64,000 nt of DNA from Defluviitaleaceae bacterium (GTDB lineage Bacteria; Bacillota; Clostridia; Lachnospirales; WQUN01): assembly GCA_009780585.1 (NCBI GenBank), contig WQZS01000003.1:62001-126000 (forward strand), read 5' to 3'. The translations under genes were made by a program, and so were the position numbers. The notes under the pieces are model-generated. The model was not told the origin of the DNA. It was given only the letters and a program-made list of their open reading frames with translations, and made no database searches. Each line of letters opens with the position of its first letter. Within the stretch, counting starts at the first letter, position 1. Below, piece after piece: positions 27,150 through 36,347 of the stretch.

Positions 27150-27170
27150 GGATAATCCTTCCATGGATAA
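27138..27170. promoter_or_regulatory. Operator-like palindrome between LysM and XRE genes
   Basis: TTATCC (27138), GGATAA (27150) and GGATAA (27165) form overlapping inverted repeats: TTATCCATTCAAGGATAATCC is nearly the reverse complement of the adjoining GGATAATCCTTCCATGGATAA. It covers the promoters of the divergent LysM gene. The XRE regulator encoded at 27221 is the obvious candidate to bind it. Confidence 0.55.
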
Positions 27171-27220
27171 ATGTCAACATCCATATTCAATGATACTTTG
27201 TTCATAAAAGGCGGAATTTT

Positions 27221-27520
27221 ATGGACAACGGTATCTTCTTCCTAAAAGAATACGGGCGGGTTATCATAACCCTTAGGGATGTAATGGATCAAAAAGGCAT
27301 TACACGCAACAAATTGGCTAACCTCACGGGCCTTGTTTACAATTCAATCAACCGTTACTACCAATCCGCACCCATTTCGAGCGTTGATTTGGATATCCTG
27401 GCGAAAATTTGCTATGTCCTTAATTGCAAAATTGAAGATATCCTAAAATATGAAAAGCCGCCGCTGCCCTATAACGGGGATACCCGCGCCCCCGTTGAAC
27501 CCCATGATACAGAAAAATAA
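27221..27520 (+). CDS. XRE-family (Cro/C1-type) transcriptional regulator
   Basis: A 99-aa protein with one helix-turn-helix domain (about 17-80: IITLRDVMDQKGITRNKLAN, LTGLVYNSINRYYQ, LDILAKICYVLNCKIEDIL), followed by a short proline-rich tail. The HTH is of the HTH_26 kind that usually acts as a dimeric repressor. AAGGCGG lies 7 nt before the ATG. It is divergent from the LysM protein gene and separated from it by a palindromic site, so autoregulation and control of that gene are likely. Confidence 0.85.
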   Translation: MDNGIFFLKEYGRVIITLRDVMDQKGITRNKLANLTGLVYNSINRYYQSAPISSVDLDILAKICYVLNCKIEDILKYEKPPLPYNGDTRAPVEPHDTEK

Positions 27521-27567
27521 ATAAAAATAAATATCGACTTAGGAATATTTTGAAAAAAATTTAACAT

Positions 27568-27606
27568 AAAAATAAACGCTTACCCATTTCCCACGGCAGC
27601 GTTTAT
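27568..27606. terminator. Terminator between the XRE and antitoxin-like genes
   Basis: ATAAACGC (27572-27579) pairs with GCGTTTAT (27599-27606). On the minus strand it is followed by TTTTTATG, and on the plus strand by CATTTTG, so it fits the minus-strand gene best but may serve both. Confidence 0.6.
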
Positions 27607-27690
27607 CATTTTGTATTTATTACAGCAAGTTAGCCCAATCGCGCCTGCTGTACATTCATATTATTCTTCGCACGGTTTGTAACGAGAACA

Positions 27691-27933
27691 TCATACGCCA
27701 TACTGCGTCAACTCCCGGCGTATATCCGCCATAGCAGTTGCAAGGGGTTGTACATTGCCTTGACGCATATCGTCCATTCCTTCGTTTATTTTATTGTAGA
27801 ATTCATCTTTTGCAATTATTTCGAACGGAGGCTTCCGTTCGCATAGGAACCGCAAGTAATCCAACGCACTCGCCAAGCGTTCGTCGGGCATTTCATTTAT
27901 ATAACCGATAGCTTTTTCCTTGATAGCCAACAT
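27691..27933 (-). CDS. Antitoxin-like small protein
   Basis: An 80-aa protein (MLAIKEKAIGYINEMPDERL, ALDYLRFLCERKPPFEII, EGMDDMRQGNVQPLATAMAD). The N-terminal helix pattern resembles DUF2281/RelB-like antitoxins found widely in clostridia. AAGGAG lies 8 nt before the ATG at 27933; an upstream in-frame ATG at 27978 lacks a site. No toxin gene follows on the same strand, so it is an orphan or a solitary regulator. Confidence 0.55.
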   Translation of the reverse strand: MLAIKEKAIGYINEMPDERLASALDYLRFLCERKPPFEIIAKDEFYNKINEGMDDMRQGNVQPLATAMADIRRELTQYGV

Positions 27934-28060
27934 AAAGTTTGCTCCTTTCCATTCATTCCCTTCCTGTTCTTGCGCCAATCCCTTTTATAACCTTCAAACC
28001 ATATCACATTATTTCACTTTTGTTAAGCGGAATAATGAAATGAAAGGAAATAACACCGCC

Positions 28061-29992
28061 CTAATCCAACGATATACCGTAAACCTGCTCCACTTCCTTT
28101 TTATTGCTTTCGTAGGCGACGTTATTGATTAGGCCCATAAAGTTCACGCCCATGGCGAAATGGGGCAGGGCTTCTTCCGCGCGGCCCGCTTGGTGGAGCA
28201 GGGTCGCGTATACGCCCGCCACATCGGCTAAGGTGTCCGTAATACAGTAGGTTGCGACTTGCTTGCGGATGATTTCCATTTCGCCCCATACTTCGTCGAC
28301 GCGGCCGAGCATACACATGCCCAGGATGTAATGGAACCGGAAATCCTTGCTGAAAAGTACCTTTAAGGGTTCGTCGAAGGCGTAGCTTTTTTCAATGCTT
28401 TCCAGGGTTCTTTTTGCCACGGCTACACGCCGCGCGTCGTCTTTATTGTATAAATAATAGTTCATCATCGTCCACAACAGGCTTTTTTCGGTAGCCGACA
28501 GGGGGTACCGGTCAATATGCTCCTCGTTGTAATCGGGTATGGTTATACGCAGGATGGCTTCCAGTTCCTCCTTAAGTTCGGGGGTATATTTTTCGGGGCT
28601 GCGGGTATACCGCGCGATTTTATTTTGGCGGATGAGGCGTTCATACAAGTGTGAATGTGAAACCGCCCGGCGGCGCAGTTCTTCAAGCAAGGGGGGGAAC
28701 GCGTCATAATCGTGGGTCAGTTTCTTCATCGAAATGGTGTAACGCAAATTGGATAAAATAAAATCCTCTTCGTTAAAGAAAACATAAAAATAAGCGCGGT
28801 AATCGCGCCCGGTACGGTAAAACAATTCACCCATCAATAAGGAATCCATGTTCTTTACCTTGCCCGCTTCGATTTTTGAATAATACCCCTGCGTACATAA
28901 ACCGTTGTACACAGCTTTTGCAGTCAAGCCCGCTTCCTTACGGAAGTGGCGCAGCAATTCGCCGATGGTTTGCACATTTGCCGTACCGCGGCGTTTGGGC
29001 GCGGTAGGCGCGTAAGCGGTCAATGGGGTGGCGGGCAGGTTTTCCGTACCGAATGTCGTGATGTCAAGGCCCGTTAATGCCTTGGCATCGCGTAGTACCC
29101 GGTCGCGCTTTTCCTTCATTTCCATAATGGCGTAACCGAAATAGGTATATTTTGCCTGGCGTATACATTCCTCACGCTGTTTTAAATGGTGGTGGCACAG
29201 GGTCTTGTACCAGCTTAGTTCGGGGGTATAAAACGCGGCGCATAACCGGACCGTAACGGCAATGCCTTCGGTGCAAAGGGGCAACGCTTTTTCATAATGC
29301 CCCGTTTCCACCCATATACGCGCAAGGGCAACCATTGTGCGAAGGTTTGCGTGTTCCTTGTCGCTGTCCCAAATCGGGGCGTTATCGCTTCCCGCCAACA
29401 TTTGTTCCAATAAGGCAATCGCTTGGGCGGGTTTTCCGGTCTTGCTTTCCGCTATGGCTATACAGCGCAGCAGCTCGGCTTCCTCGAACAAAAGCAGCCC
29501 GCCGTCAAACCCCTCGCGGTCAAATTCGGGGTATGTAAGCAAAATACCCTCGCCCGCAAGCCCGGCAGCATTGGCGTACTCCCCTTTAAACAAAGCCAAC
29601 CGCGCCCGGCAAGCCAAAATGAATTGCCGGTTAAGCAACGAATCGCTCTCCAGCATTTGCGCCAGGGCTTCCAATTGTTTTTCAGCCAGCCCGTACGCCT
29701 CGGGGTCATGCTCGATAATATTCAAATAATAAACAATTTGCTCGCGCAGGAGGATTGTTTCGGTAGTTTGCCCATCCATATACGGGCAAAAAAAGGTGTT
29801 CTTCGCCAGCTCCAGTATATCCATCAAATCGTCCAGCGTTTTATCGCCGGGGTGCTGGCGCAAATTTTCAATACGCGAAAGCGTGGTGGTAATAGTCGCG
29901 GGCGTTTTGGCAAGCCCCTGTAAATAACTCTGCTGCCAACCCTTGCGCCTGCGGATTTGCCGAATCAATTCCCCCGTAATAATGCCTGTCAT
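28061..29992 (-). CDS. Large regulator with two HTH domains and TPR-like repeats
   Basis: A 643-aa protein built as a tandem duplication. The first XRE-type HTH lies at about 8-60 (LIRQIRRRKGWQQSYLQGLA, TITTTLSRIEN), followed by a TPR-like helical array; a second HTH lies at about 340-400 (TIGELLRHFRKEAGLTAKAV, YYSKIEAGKVKNMDSLLMGE), followed by another array. One HTH plus a helical array is the layout of Rgg/PlcR/PrgX peptide-sensing regulators; here it occurs twice in one chain. GAGGAGG sits 8 nt before the ATG at 29992; the frame is open further upstream without a site. No small peptide pheromone gene is evident nearby. Cytosolic. Confidence 0.75.
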   Translation of the reverse strand: MTGIITGELIRQIRRRKGWQQSYLQGLAKTPATITTTLSRIENLRQHPGDKTLDDLMDILELAKNTFFCPYMDGQTTETILLREQIVYYLNIIEHDPEAYGLAEKQLEALAQMLESDSLLNRQFILACRARLALFKGEYANAAGLAGEGILLTYPEFDREGFDGGLLLFEEAELLRCIAIAESKTGKPAQAIALLEQMLAGSDNAPIWDSDKEHANLRTMVALARIWVETGHYEKALPLCTEGIAVTVRLCAAFYTPELSWYKTLCHHHLKQREECIRQAKYTYFGYAIMEMKEKRDRVLRDAKALTGLDITTFGTENLPATPLTAYAPTAPKRRGTANVQTIGELLRHFRKEAGLTAKAVYNGLCTQGYYSKIEAGKVKNMDSLLMGELFYRTGRDYRAYFYVFFNEEDFILSNLRYTISMKKLTHDYDAFPPLLEELRRRAVSHSHLYERLIRQNKIARYTRSPEKYTPELKEELEAILRITIPDYNEEHIDRYPLSATEKSLLWTMMNYYLYNKDDARRVAVAKRTLESIEKSYAFDEPLKVLFSKDFRFHYILGMCMLGRVDEVWGEMEIIRKQVATYCITDTLADVAGVYATLLHQAGRAEEALPHFAMGVNFMGLINNVAYESNKKEVEQVYGISLD

Positions 29993-30026
29993 TGGATTGC
30001 CTCCTCGGTATATTCCCGTTTTTGCA

Positions 30027-30055
30027 AGTGTAACAAATTTCCGACCCGTTTCCAA
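30027..30055 (-). promoter_or_regulatory. Promoter of the two-HTH regulator gene
   Basis: On the minus strand TTGGAA, 17 nt, TACACT, 35 nt upstream of the ATG at 29992. Confidence 0.55.
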
Positions 30056-30106
30056 TAAAAAAGCCGCCTCCAAAGGCAGCCATTTTACATAATCCTTAAT
30101 CCGCGC

Positions 30107-30643
30107 CTACACCAGCTCCAGCACTACCATCGGCGCGGCGTCGCCCCTGCGGGGGCCGAGCTTTACCATACGTGTATAACCGCCGTTACGCCCGGCGAAG
30201 CGGCTGCCCCACTTATCAAACATCATCCCCGCCATATCGACGGGCTTTGACTCCGAACGCATACGCCGCTTGTCGTCCGGCGTTTTGGTTACGGGGTACA
30301 ATACGCTTAATATCCTGCGGCGGGCCACAAGGCGCGAAGGGCTGTCCTTTTTAATATTACGCTCCACGTCGTTGTAAACGGTAACTTTTTTTCCGTTTAC
30401 CTCTTTTTTTACGCGCTTGCCGTCCTTGTCCTTTTGGGGGACCTTGGCCGTAACCGTTTCGGTCGTGTAGTTATCTTTTTCCCGCACAGCCAGGGTGATC
30501 AGCTTTTCGGCGACGCGGCGCACTTCCTTTGCCCGGGTTTCGGTCGTGGTTATCTTCCCGTGATATAAAAGCTGGGTCGCAAGCGCGCGAAGCATCGCTT
30601 TACGCTGGGCGGACGCCCTCCCCAATTTTCTGTAGCCGGCCAT
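30107..30643 (-). CDS. rplQ: 50S ribosomal protein L17, with insertion
   Basis: A 178-aa L17, last gene of the ribosomal run. The N-terminal core MAGYRKLGRASAQRKAMLRA and the C-terminal GGYTRMVKLGPRRGDAAPMV are canonical. Bacterial L17 is usually 115-130 aa; the extra length is a lysine-rich insertion near residues 58-95 (VPQKDKDGKRVKKEVNGKKV), known from some clostridial L17 proteins. It starts 13 nt after rpoA with AAAGGAG upstream. Confidence 0.95.
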   Translation of the reverse strand: MAGYRKLGRASAQRKAMLRALATQLLYHGKITTTETRAKEVRRVAEKLITLAVREKDNYTTETVTAKVPQKDKDGKRVKKEVNGKKVTVYNDVERNIKKDSPSRLVARRRILSVLYPVTKTPDDKRRMRSESKPVDMAGMMFDKWGSRFAGRNGGYTRMVKLGPRRGDAAPMVVLELV

Positions 30644-30656
30644 AAAATCTACTCCT

Positions 30657-31610
30657 TTATTCTTCCGACGGCGTCAATGCCAATCCAAGGTCCGTCATTT
30701 TATTCAATACTTCCTCCAGGGATTTACGCCCCAGATTCCGCACCTTCATCATATCCTCTTCCGTTTTACCCGCCAAATCCTCCACGGTGTTGATCCCCGC
30801 GCGTTTTAGGCAATTGTACGAGCGTACGGAAAGGTCAAGTTCTTCGATGGTCATTTCCAGCGACTTGGTTTTCGTTCCGCTTTCACGCGTTACCAATACG
30901 TCGGTGCTTTTCGCGTTGTCCGAAAGGTCATCGAACATCATAAAATGCCCGATCAATATCCGCGAAGCCATGCAAACGGCGTCGTGCGGGGTAATCGTCC
31001 CGTTGGTCCATACCTCAAGGGTCAATTTGTCGTAGTCGGTCACGTCACCGACGCGGGTGGAGTCCACGGTATAGTTCACCTTGCGCACCGGCGTATATAT
31101 CGAATCGATCGGTATCACGCCGATGGGTTGGTTGGCGGATTTATTCTTATCCGCGCCCACATAGCCATGGCCTTTTTTAATGGTCAGCTCGATTTCCAGC
31201 TTCGCGTCGTCGCCATCCAGCGTCGCGATCAGCAACTCGGGATTCAACACTTCAACGTCCGCGTCGAACCTGATGTCCTTAGCCATTACCTCACCCGTAC
31301 CGCTTGCGGAAATGGTGGCGATCTTCGGGTCATTGCCTTCGCTGAGGTTGCGCAGGGCCAGTTCCTTTAAATTTAATATGATTTCCGTCAAGTCTTCCTT
31401 CACGCCGTTGATGTGGCTGAACTCATGCAACACGCCTTCCACGCGGATATTGCACACCGCCGCACCCGGAAGGCTGGACAAGAGCACCCGGCGAAGGGAA
31501 TTGCCCAGCGTAGTGCCGAAGCCGCGCTCTAACTGATCCACGATAAAACGGCCGTAGGTGCCGCCCTTTGCATCCGCCATCTCGATGTGAGGCTTTTCGA
31601 TTTCCAGCAC
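30657..31610 (-). CDS. rpoA: RNA polymerase subunit alpha
   Basis: About 317 aa. The N-terminal domain has the dimerisation region ([20 protein letters not shown]) and the C-terminal domain the DNA- and activator-binding helices ([39 protein letters not shown]). The GTG at 31610 lies 7 nt after AGGAGG; the TTG at 31616 abuts the site, so GTG is preferred. It lies 11 nt after rpsD and 13 nt before rplQ. Confidence 0.96.
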   Translation of the reverse strand: MLEIEKPHIEMADAKGGTYGRFIVDQLERGFGTTLGNSLRRVLLSSLPGAAVCNIRVEGVLHEFSHINGVKEDLTEIILNLKELALRNLSEGNDPKIATISASGTGEVMAKDIRFDADVEVLNPELLIATLDGDDAKLEIELTIKKGHGYVGADKNKSANQPIGVIPIDSIYTPVRKVNYTVDSTRVGDVTDYDKLTLEVWTNGTITPHDAVCMASRILIGHFMMFDDLSDNAKSTDVLVTRESGTKTKSLEMTIEELDLSVRSYNCLKRAGINTVEDLAGKTEEDMMKVRNLGRKSLEEVLNKMTDLGLALTPSEE

Positions 31611-31621
31611 GCGCAACCCTC

Positions 31622-32251
31622 CTATTTCGAGTACAACTCGACGATAAACGTTTCCTTAACGGGTATGGTGATATGCTCGCGGGTGGGCATCGAAGCCACA
31701 ATACCGCGCATTTGCTCCGCTTCGCGGGTCAGCCAATCGGGGATCGGCCGTCCGTCGGTCATGCTCATAACTTCCTTAAAGCGGTCAAGGGACTTCGACT
31801 TGTCGCGCACGGCGATCACGTCGCTCATCTTTACTTGATACGAAGGGATGTTTACCTTTTTGCCGTTGACGGTAATCAAATTATGCCGCACGATTTGGCG
31901 CGCTTCCGTACGGGAGCGGCCGTAACCCAGCCTAAAGACTACGTTATCGAGCCTAAGCTCCAAGAGCCGTAACAGGTTTTCACCCGTTACGCCGGGGGTG
32001 CGCCGCGCGATATCGAAATATTTACGGAATTGCGATTCCAACACGCCGTAGATACGCTTGGCTTTTTGCTTTTCGCGCACTTGTTGGCCGTATTCGGAAA
32101 GTTTCTTGGGGCGGGCGTTGCCGTGCTGCCCCGGAGGGGTCGGGCGTTTATTAACCGGGCAGGAAGCCTTTACGCACTTTTCACCCTTTAGGAACAACTT
32201 TTCGCCTTCCCTGCGGCAACGTCTGCACACAGGGCCTATATATCTAGCCAT
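31622..32251 (-). CDS. rpsD: 30S ribosomal protein S4
   Basis: A 209-aa primary 16S-binding protein with the S4 RNA-binding domain ([40 protein letters not shown]). The N-terminus carries a four-cysteine zinc motif ([18 protein letters not shown] and KASC), as in zinc-type S4 proteins. S4 is often the feedback regulator of its operon in bacteria; no leader pseudoknot is visible within the 1-nt gap from rpsK. Confidence 0.96.
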   Translation of the reverse strand: MARYIGPVCRRCRREGEKLFLKGEKCVKASCPVNKRPTPPGQHGNARPKKLSEYGQQVREKQKAKRIYGVLESQFRKYFDIARRTPGVTGENLLRLLELRLDNVVFRLGYGRSRTEARQIVRHNLITVNGKKVNIPSYQVKMSDVIAVRDKSKSLDRFKEVMSMTDGRPIPDWLTREAEQMRGIVASMPTREHITIPVKETFIVELYSK

Positions 32252-32252
32252 A

Positions 32253-32654
32253 TTACACCCTCCTCCTCTTCGGCGGTCTGCAGCCGTTGTGGGGAACCGG
32301 CGTTACGTCCTTGATCAACGTAACCTCCAACCCCGCCGCTTGCAAAGCGCGTATTGCCGCTTCACGCCCGCTGCCCGGACCGTTTACGTATACCTCCACC
32401 ATGCGGAGGCCGTATTCCTTGGCGGCGGCGGCGGCGGTGTCGGCCGCCATCTGCGCCGCGTACGGCGTGGACTTGCGGCTGCCGCGGAAGTTAAGCGACC
32501 CCGCCGATGACCAACTGAGCGCGTTGCCCGTCGCGTCGGTTATGGTAACGATGGTATTGTTAAAGGATGATTGGATATGGGCTTGGCCGCGATCGACGAA
32601 CTTTCTGTCGCGCTTTCTGCGTGTGGCCGCCCGCCTTACTTGTTTTTTAGGCAT
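32253..32654 (-). CDS. rpsK: 30S ribosomal protein S11
   Basis: A 133-aa platform protein of the small subunit, with [20 protein letters not shown], the [11 protein letters not shown] segment and the basic C-terminal tail ([18 protein letters not shown]). It lies 1 nt before rpsD and 17 nt after rpsM. GGAGG precedes the ATG. Confidence 0.96.
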   Translation of the reverse strand: MPKKQVRRAATRRKRDRKFVDRGQAHIQSSFNNTIVTITDATGNALSWSSAGSLNFRGSRKSTPYAAQMAADTAAAAAKEYGLRMVEVYVNGPGSGREAAIRALQAAGLEVTLIKDVTPVPHNGCRPPKRRRV

Positions 32655-32671
32655 ACATGATCCTCCAAGTG

Positions 32672-33040
32672 TTACTTCTTCTTATTCGCGACCGTCCTTG
32701 CCTTACCCTTGCGGGTACGCGCGTTGGTACGGGTACGTTGGCCGCGGACGGGCAAACCCTTACGGTGCCGTATCCCGCGGTAGCAACCTATTTCTACCAG
32801 CCGCTTTATGTTAAGCGCGACTTCCCTGCGCAAATCGCCTTCAACGGTTTGGGTACGCTCAATTACGCCGCGGAGGCGCACCACTTCGTCGTCGGTCAAA
32901 TCCCGCACACGGGTACCGAGCGCGACCTTCGCTTCTTCCATAATGCGGATCGCGGAAGGCCGTCCGATGCCGTAGATATAGGTGAGGCCGATTTCAGCCT
33001 TTTTTTCTCTGGGCAAGTCAACGCCTGCAATACGTGCCAT
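32672..33040 (-). CDS. rpsM: 30S ribosomal protein S13
   Basis: A 122-aa protein of the small-subunit head that contacts the P-site tRNA and the bridge to the large subunit ([40 protein letters not shown], with the lysine-rich tail). CAGGAGG lies 7 nt upstream. Gap of 51 nt to rpmJ. Confidence 0.96.
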   Translation of the reverse strand: MARIAGVDLPREKKAEIGLTYIYGIGRPSAIRIMEEAKVALGTRVRDLTDDEVVRLRGVIERTQTVEGDLRREVALNIKRLVEIGCYRGIRHRKGLPVRGQRTRTNARTRKGKARTVANKKK

Positions 33041-33091
33041 TTGATTACCTCCTGAACATCTGCTGCTTATTAATTACGGGGAATATAACGA

Positions 33092-33205
33092 TTATCCCTG
33101 TCTTTGCTTGTGGCGGGGATTATCGCAAATCACCCGAATGGCGCGCTTGCGCCTGATGATCTTGCATTTTTCGCATATCGGCTTTACCGAGGGCCTTACT
33201 TTCAT
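33092..33205 (-). CDS. rpmJ: 50S ribosomal protein L36
   Basis: A 37-aa gene read directly from the minus strand: it begins [16 protein letters not shown] and ends [14 protein letters not shown]. The C-x2-C..C-x4-H zinc ligands (C11, C14, C27, H32) show this is the zinc-binding form of L36. It sits between infA (47-nt gap) and rpsM (51-nt gap), its usual place. AGGAGATGATTGAC precedes the ATG. Confidence 0.96.
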   Translation of the reverse strand: MKVRPSVKPICEKCKIIRRKRAIRVICDNPRHKQRQG

Positions 33206-33252
33206 GTCAATCATCTCCTGATGCGAATCCCGTTTAATTCGGGGGTCCGCAT

Positions 33253-33471
33253 TTACTTATCCCGCCAAACGATCCTTCCTTTGGTCAGGTCATATGGCGA
33301 CATTTCTATCAGCACCTTATCACCGGGAATGATGCGGATAAAGTTCATCCGCAATTTACCGGATATGTGCGCAAGAATGGTATGTCCGTTTTCCAGCTTT
33401 ACTTGGAACATGGCATTGGGCAGTTTTTCAACGACCTTGCCTTCCACTTCTATTACATCATCCTTCGCCAA
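33253..33471 (-). CDS. infA: Translation initiation factor IF-1
   Basis: A 72-aa OB-fold protein that blocks the ribosomal A site during initiation ([51 protein letters not shown]). The family start corresponds to a TTG at 33471, 8 nt after AGGAGGTG; no ATG fits, so this essential gene appears to use a TTG start. It overlaps the 3' end of the KOW gene by 14 nt, and its ribosome site lies inside that gene. Confidence 0.93.
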   Translation of the reverse strand: MAKDDVIEVEGKVVEKLPNAMFQVKLENGHTILAHISGKLRMNFIRIIPGDKVLIEMSPYDLTKGRIVWRDK

Positions 33472-33736
33472 CCGGGTGCACCTCCTCTCCAAGCATTTTG
33501 CGTATGTCCGCATCCTGCAAGCCTCGGGGGCCCGCACGCGTCAAGTCCGCGTAGGAATTCGTGGGCTGCACGTGCATTGCCTTCTTTTTTTTGGGTTTGG
33601 ATAGGGTGCGCGCCTTCCCGTCTGCCAGCGTTAAAAACGTCGCTTCGGCGGTTTTACCGGGTTCCACAGCCAGCACAACCATCATGCGGCCTTTGTCCCG
33701 CCCCTTCTTTACGATTACGATTTGTCCGATCTTCAT
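33458..33736 (-). CDS. KOW domain RNA-binding protein (L14e-like)
   Basis: A 92-aa protein with an N-terminal KOW motif ([20 protein letters not shown]), related to archaeal/eukaryotic L14e and found in clostridia at this very position between map and infA. It probably binds rRNA, but its role is not established. The ATG overlaps the map stop by 4 nt, and its end overlaps infA by 14 nt. Confidence 0.85.
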   Translation of the reverse strand: MKIGQIVIVKKGRDKGRMMVVLAVEPGKTAEATFLTLADGKARTLSKPKKKKAMHVQPTNSYADLTRAGPRGLQDADIRKMLGEEVHPVGEG

Positions 33737-34479
33737 AGGGTTAAAATATCGGGTTCGCCGTCGGTGATCAGCACGGTGTCTTCGTAGTGGGCGGAAAACT
33801 TGCCGTCCTTGGTCACCACCGTCCAGGTGTCCTGGTGTATATTCAATTCATGCGTCCCCACGTTTATCATGGGTTCGATGGCTAAGGTCATGCCCATCGC
33901 CATACGCGGGCCGCGGTTCTTTTGCTTGGTATGCGGTATGGAAGGGTCTTCGTGTACCTGCCTCCCGATACCGTGTCCGCACCATTCGGTCACCACGCTG
34001 AAGCCGTTGGACGCTACATACTCTTCAATGGCGGCACCGATTTCATGCAGGTGGACGCCGTGTTCGGCAAACTTCATCGCTTCGAAAAAGCTCTGCTTCG
34101 TTACCTCAATCAAGCGTTTGTGCTTTTCGCTTACTTCGCCCACGGGGTGGGTCCTTGCCGCGTCCCCATGGAACCGCTTGTAACATACGCCTATATCGAT
34201 ACTGACAATATCGCCGTTTTTCAATTTCCTTAAACCGGGGACGCCGTGTATCACCTGCTCGTTAATACTGGTGCATATGGCGGCGGGGAAGCCCCGATAT
34301 CCCAAAAAGGACGGGGTCGCTCCTTGCGAGCGGATATATTCATCGGCGATCCTGCACAGCTCACCCGTGTTAATACCGGGTTTGATATGGGTAGCCAGTA
34401 ATTCGTGTGTGTCCCGGCAGATTCTGCCGGCTTGCCGCATCCATGAAATTTGCTCGTCGTTCTTTATAAAAATCCCCAT
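33733..34479 (-). CDS. map: Methionine aminopeptidase, type I
   Basis: A 248-aa dinuclear metalloprotease that removes the initiator methionine. The metal ligands are in VSIDIGVCYKRFHGDAART (two aspartates), the histidine in EWCGHGIG, and the glutamates in TLAIEPMIN and YEDTVLI. It starts 6 nt after secY without a strong ribosome site, so coupling to secY is likely. In most Bacillota adk lies between these two genes; here there is no room for it. Confidence 0.95.
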   Translation of the reverse strand: MGIFIKNDEQISWMRQAGRICRDTHELLATHIKPGINTGELCRIADEYIRSQGATPSFLGYRGFPAAICTSINEQVIHGVPGLRKLKNGDIVSIDIGVCYKRFHGDAARTHPVGEVSEKHKRLIEVTKQSFFEAMKFAEHGVHLHEIGAAIEEYVASNGFSVVTEWCGHGIGRQVHEDPSIPHTKQKNRGPRMAMGMTLAIEPMINVGTHELNIHQDTWTVVTKDGKFSAHYEDTVLITDGEPDILTL

Positions 34480-34485
34480 TATTGG

Positions 34486-35811
34486 CTAGTTAAGGAATCC
34501 TTTGTAGTGACGCATCAAGAGTTGGCTTTCCAATTGCTTCACGAACTCAAGCGCCACACCGATTACGATCAGTATCGTCGTGCCGCCGAAACCGATGGAC
34601 ACCGGAAGCACCACGTCCAATATGATCGGGGTTAAGGCGATGATGCTGTAGAATACCGAACCGATCCAGCTTAAACGCTTTACCGTCACTTGGATATAAT
34701 CGCTGGTGGGTTTGCCTGGTCTGATACCCGGGATAAAACTGCCGTTCTTCTTCATATTTTCGGCCATATCCACCGGATTGATCGAAAAGGACGTATAGAA
34801 ATGTGTGAACGCGAATATCATCACGACATACAGAGCTACGCCGAACGGATGGATCGGTAACCCCTGCCCGCTCGTAAAGTTAAGCCAGCGGACTACATTA
34901 GCGAGTCCTTCGTTTTGGAAAAATCCTAAAATTTGTGCGGGGAAATGCATGATGGAAACCGCGAAGATAATCGGCAGAACGCCCGCGATATTTACCTTTA
35001 AGGGCATGTATTCCGAACCGCCCCTGCCGAAGTTCATGCGTCCGGCCGCGGCTTTACGCGCGTTTTGCACGGGTATTCGGCGTTCACCTTCATTCACCAA
35101 TACGACGAAGGTGATGACAAGGGCAAAGACGACCAGCACCACAACCAACTGCGAACCGCCGATCATCCAATTGGCCGCGTTGGTGGCCATACCCCAAATC
35201 CTGGAGATGTCACCGGGCATACCCGCCAATATGTTGGCGAAAATCAAGAACGACGCGCCGCTGCCGATGCCTTTTTCCGTAAGCAATTCCGCCAGCCACA
35301 TGATAAAAATCGTACCCGTCATCATGGCGACCGCCGCGACAACGTACACCATCATATTCTGATGCTCGGGCCTAAACAGGTTAAACCCGCCGCCGCCCGG
35401 CGGCCAGTTTCTGTATGAAAATACCGTTGCCGCCGCTTGTACCGCTGCCAAACCCACCGCGAGGAAACGGGTGATTTGCTGGATTTTTTTGCGCCCGTCG
35501 TCGCCGTCCTTCTGCATTTGCGATAACGCGGGTACGGCGTAGGTCAAAAGCTGCATGATAATCGAAGCGGTGATGTAAGGCGCGATACCCATGGCAAACA
35601 CGGAGAAGTGACCGCCGCCCGCAATCAACGAAAACAACGTCATTCCCGTGGTTTGTTGGTCACCGAAGCGCCACGCGTACAACATGCCCAAATCGATACC
35701 CGGTAAGGGTATTACGGAGCCGATGCGGTATATTAACAGCAACAGGAAGATGAACAGCAATTTCCTGCGGATGTCCTGTACGCGCCAAGCATTAGCGAAA
35801 ATCTTAAACAA
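34486..35811 (-). CDS. secY: Protein translocase subunit SecY
   Basis: A 441-aa ten-helix membrane channel, the partner of SecA. Recognisable are the N-terminal FANAWRVQDIRRKLLFIFLL, the plug and lateral-gate helices (ITASIIMQLLTYAVPALSQM) and the C-terminal loop (GIRPGKPTSDYI) that contacts SecA and the ribosome. The start is TTG, 6 nt after GAGGTGG. The 83-nt gap from rplO contains two hairpins that may modulate its expression. Confidence 0.95.
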   Translation of the reverse strand: MFKIFANAWRVQDIRRKLLFIFLLLLIYRIGSVIPLPGIDLGMLYAWRFGDQQTTGMTLFSLIAGGGHFSVFAMGIAPYITASIIMQLLTYAVPALSQMQKDGDDGRKKIQQITRFLAVGLAAVQAAATVFSYRNWPPGGGGFNLFRPEHQNMMVYVVAAVAMMTGTIFIMWLAELLTEKGIGSGASFLIFANILAGMPGDISRIWGMATNAANWMIGGSQLVVVLVVFALVITFVVLVNEGERRIPVQNARKAAAGRMNFGRGGSEYMPLKVNIAGVLPIIFAVSIMHFPAQILGFFQNEGLANVVRWLNFTSGQGLPIHPFGVALYVVMIFAFTHFYTSFSINPVDMAENMKKNGSFIPGIRPGKPTSDYIQVTVKRLSWIGSVFYSIIALTPIILDVVLPVSIGFGGTTILIVIGVALEFVKQLESQLLMRHYKGFLN

Positions 35812-35833
35812 CTATACCACCTCATCAAGCGCA

Positions 35834-35889
35834 GCGTAATCGCAGACTTTTCTTGCGATTACGCGAAGCGGTTTTTCCCGAGGGAAAAA
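35834..35889. other. Two hairpins between rplO and secY
   Basis: GCGTAATCGCA and TGCGATTACGC form a perfect 11-bp stem (35834-35864), next to TTTTTCCC-GA-GGGAAAAA (35872-35889). On the minus strand the second hairpin lies right after the rplO stop. They could be an internal attenuator or processing site that sets the lower SecY level relative to ribosomal proteins. Confidence 0.5.
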
Positions 35890-35894
35890 TAAAA

Positions 35895-36347
35895 TTACTT
35901 TTTATGAGAAATCGTTTCGGTTTTCCCGCCGGCGGCTTCGATCTTTTCCACGGCGGACGCGCTGAAATGGTTGACCTGTACCGTCAACTTTTTCTTCAAA
36001 TCCCCGTTGCCGAGGATCTTCACGCCGTCGCGCGGATTGGACACAAGGCCCTTTTGCTTCAACGCCGCGATATCAACGACCGCTCCGTCTTCAAACACGT
36101 TAAGCAACGAAACGTTGATCGCTATGATTTCCTTTGTGTTGCGGCAATTAAAGCCGCGCTTGGGCAAACGGCGGTATAAAGGCATTTGTCCGCCTTCGAA
36201 ACCGATCTTGCCGCCCGAACCGGAGCGGGAACGTTGCCCCTTATGCCCGCGGCCGGCCGTTTTGCCGTTACCCGAGCCATGACCGCGTCCGCGGCGCCAA
36301 TCCCGTGTCGTCGAACCTTCGGCGGGTTTTGTTTGTCCGAGTTTCAT
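35895..36347 (-). CDS. rplO: 50S ribosomal protein L15
   Basis: A 150-aa late-assembly protein, with the glycine-rich N-terminal extension ([20 protein letters not shown]) that threads into 23S rRNA and the globular C-terminal domain ending [11 protein letters not shown]. Its ATG overlaps the rpmD stop by 4 nt. Confidence 0.96.
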   Translation of the reverse strand: MKLGQTKPAEGSTTRDWRRGRGHGSGNGKTAGRGHKGQRSRSGSGGKIGFEGGQMPLYRRLPKRGFNCRNTKEIIAINVSLLNVFEDGAVVDIAALKQKGLVSNPRDGVKILGNGDLKKKLTVQVNHFSASAVEKIEAAGGKTETISHKK

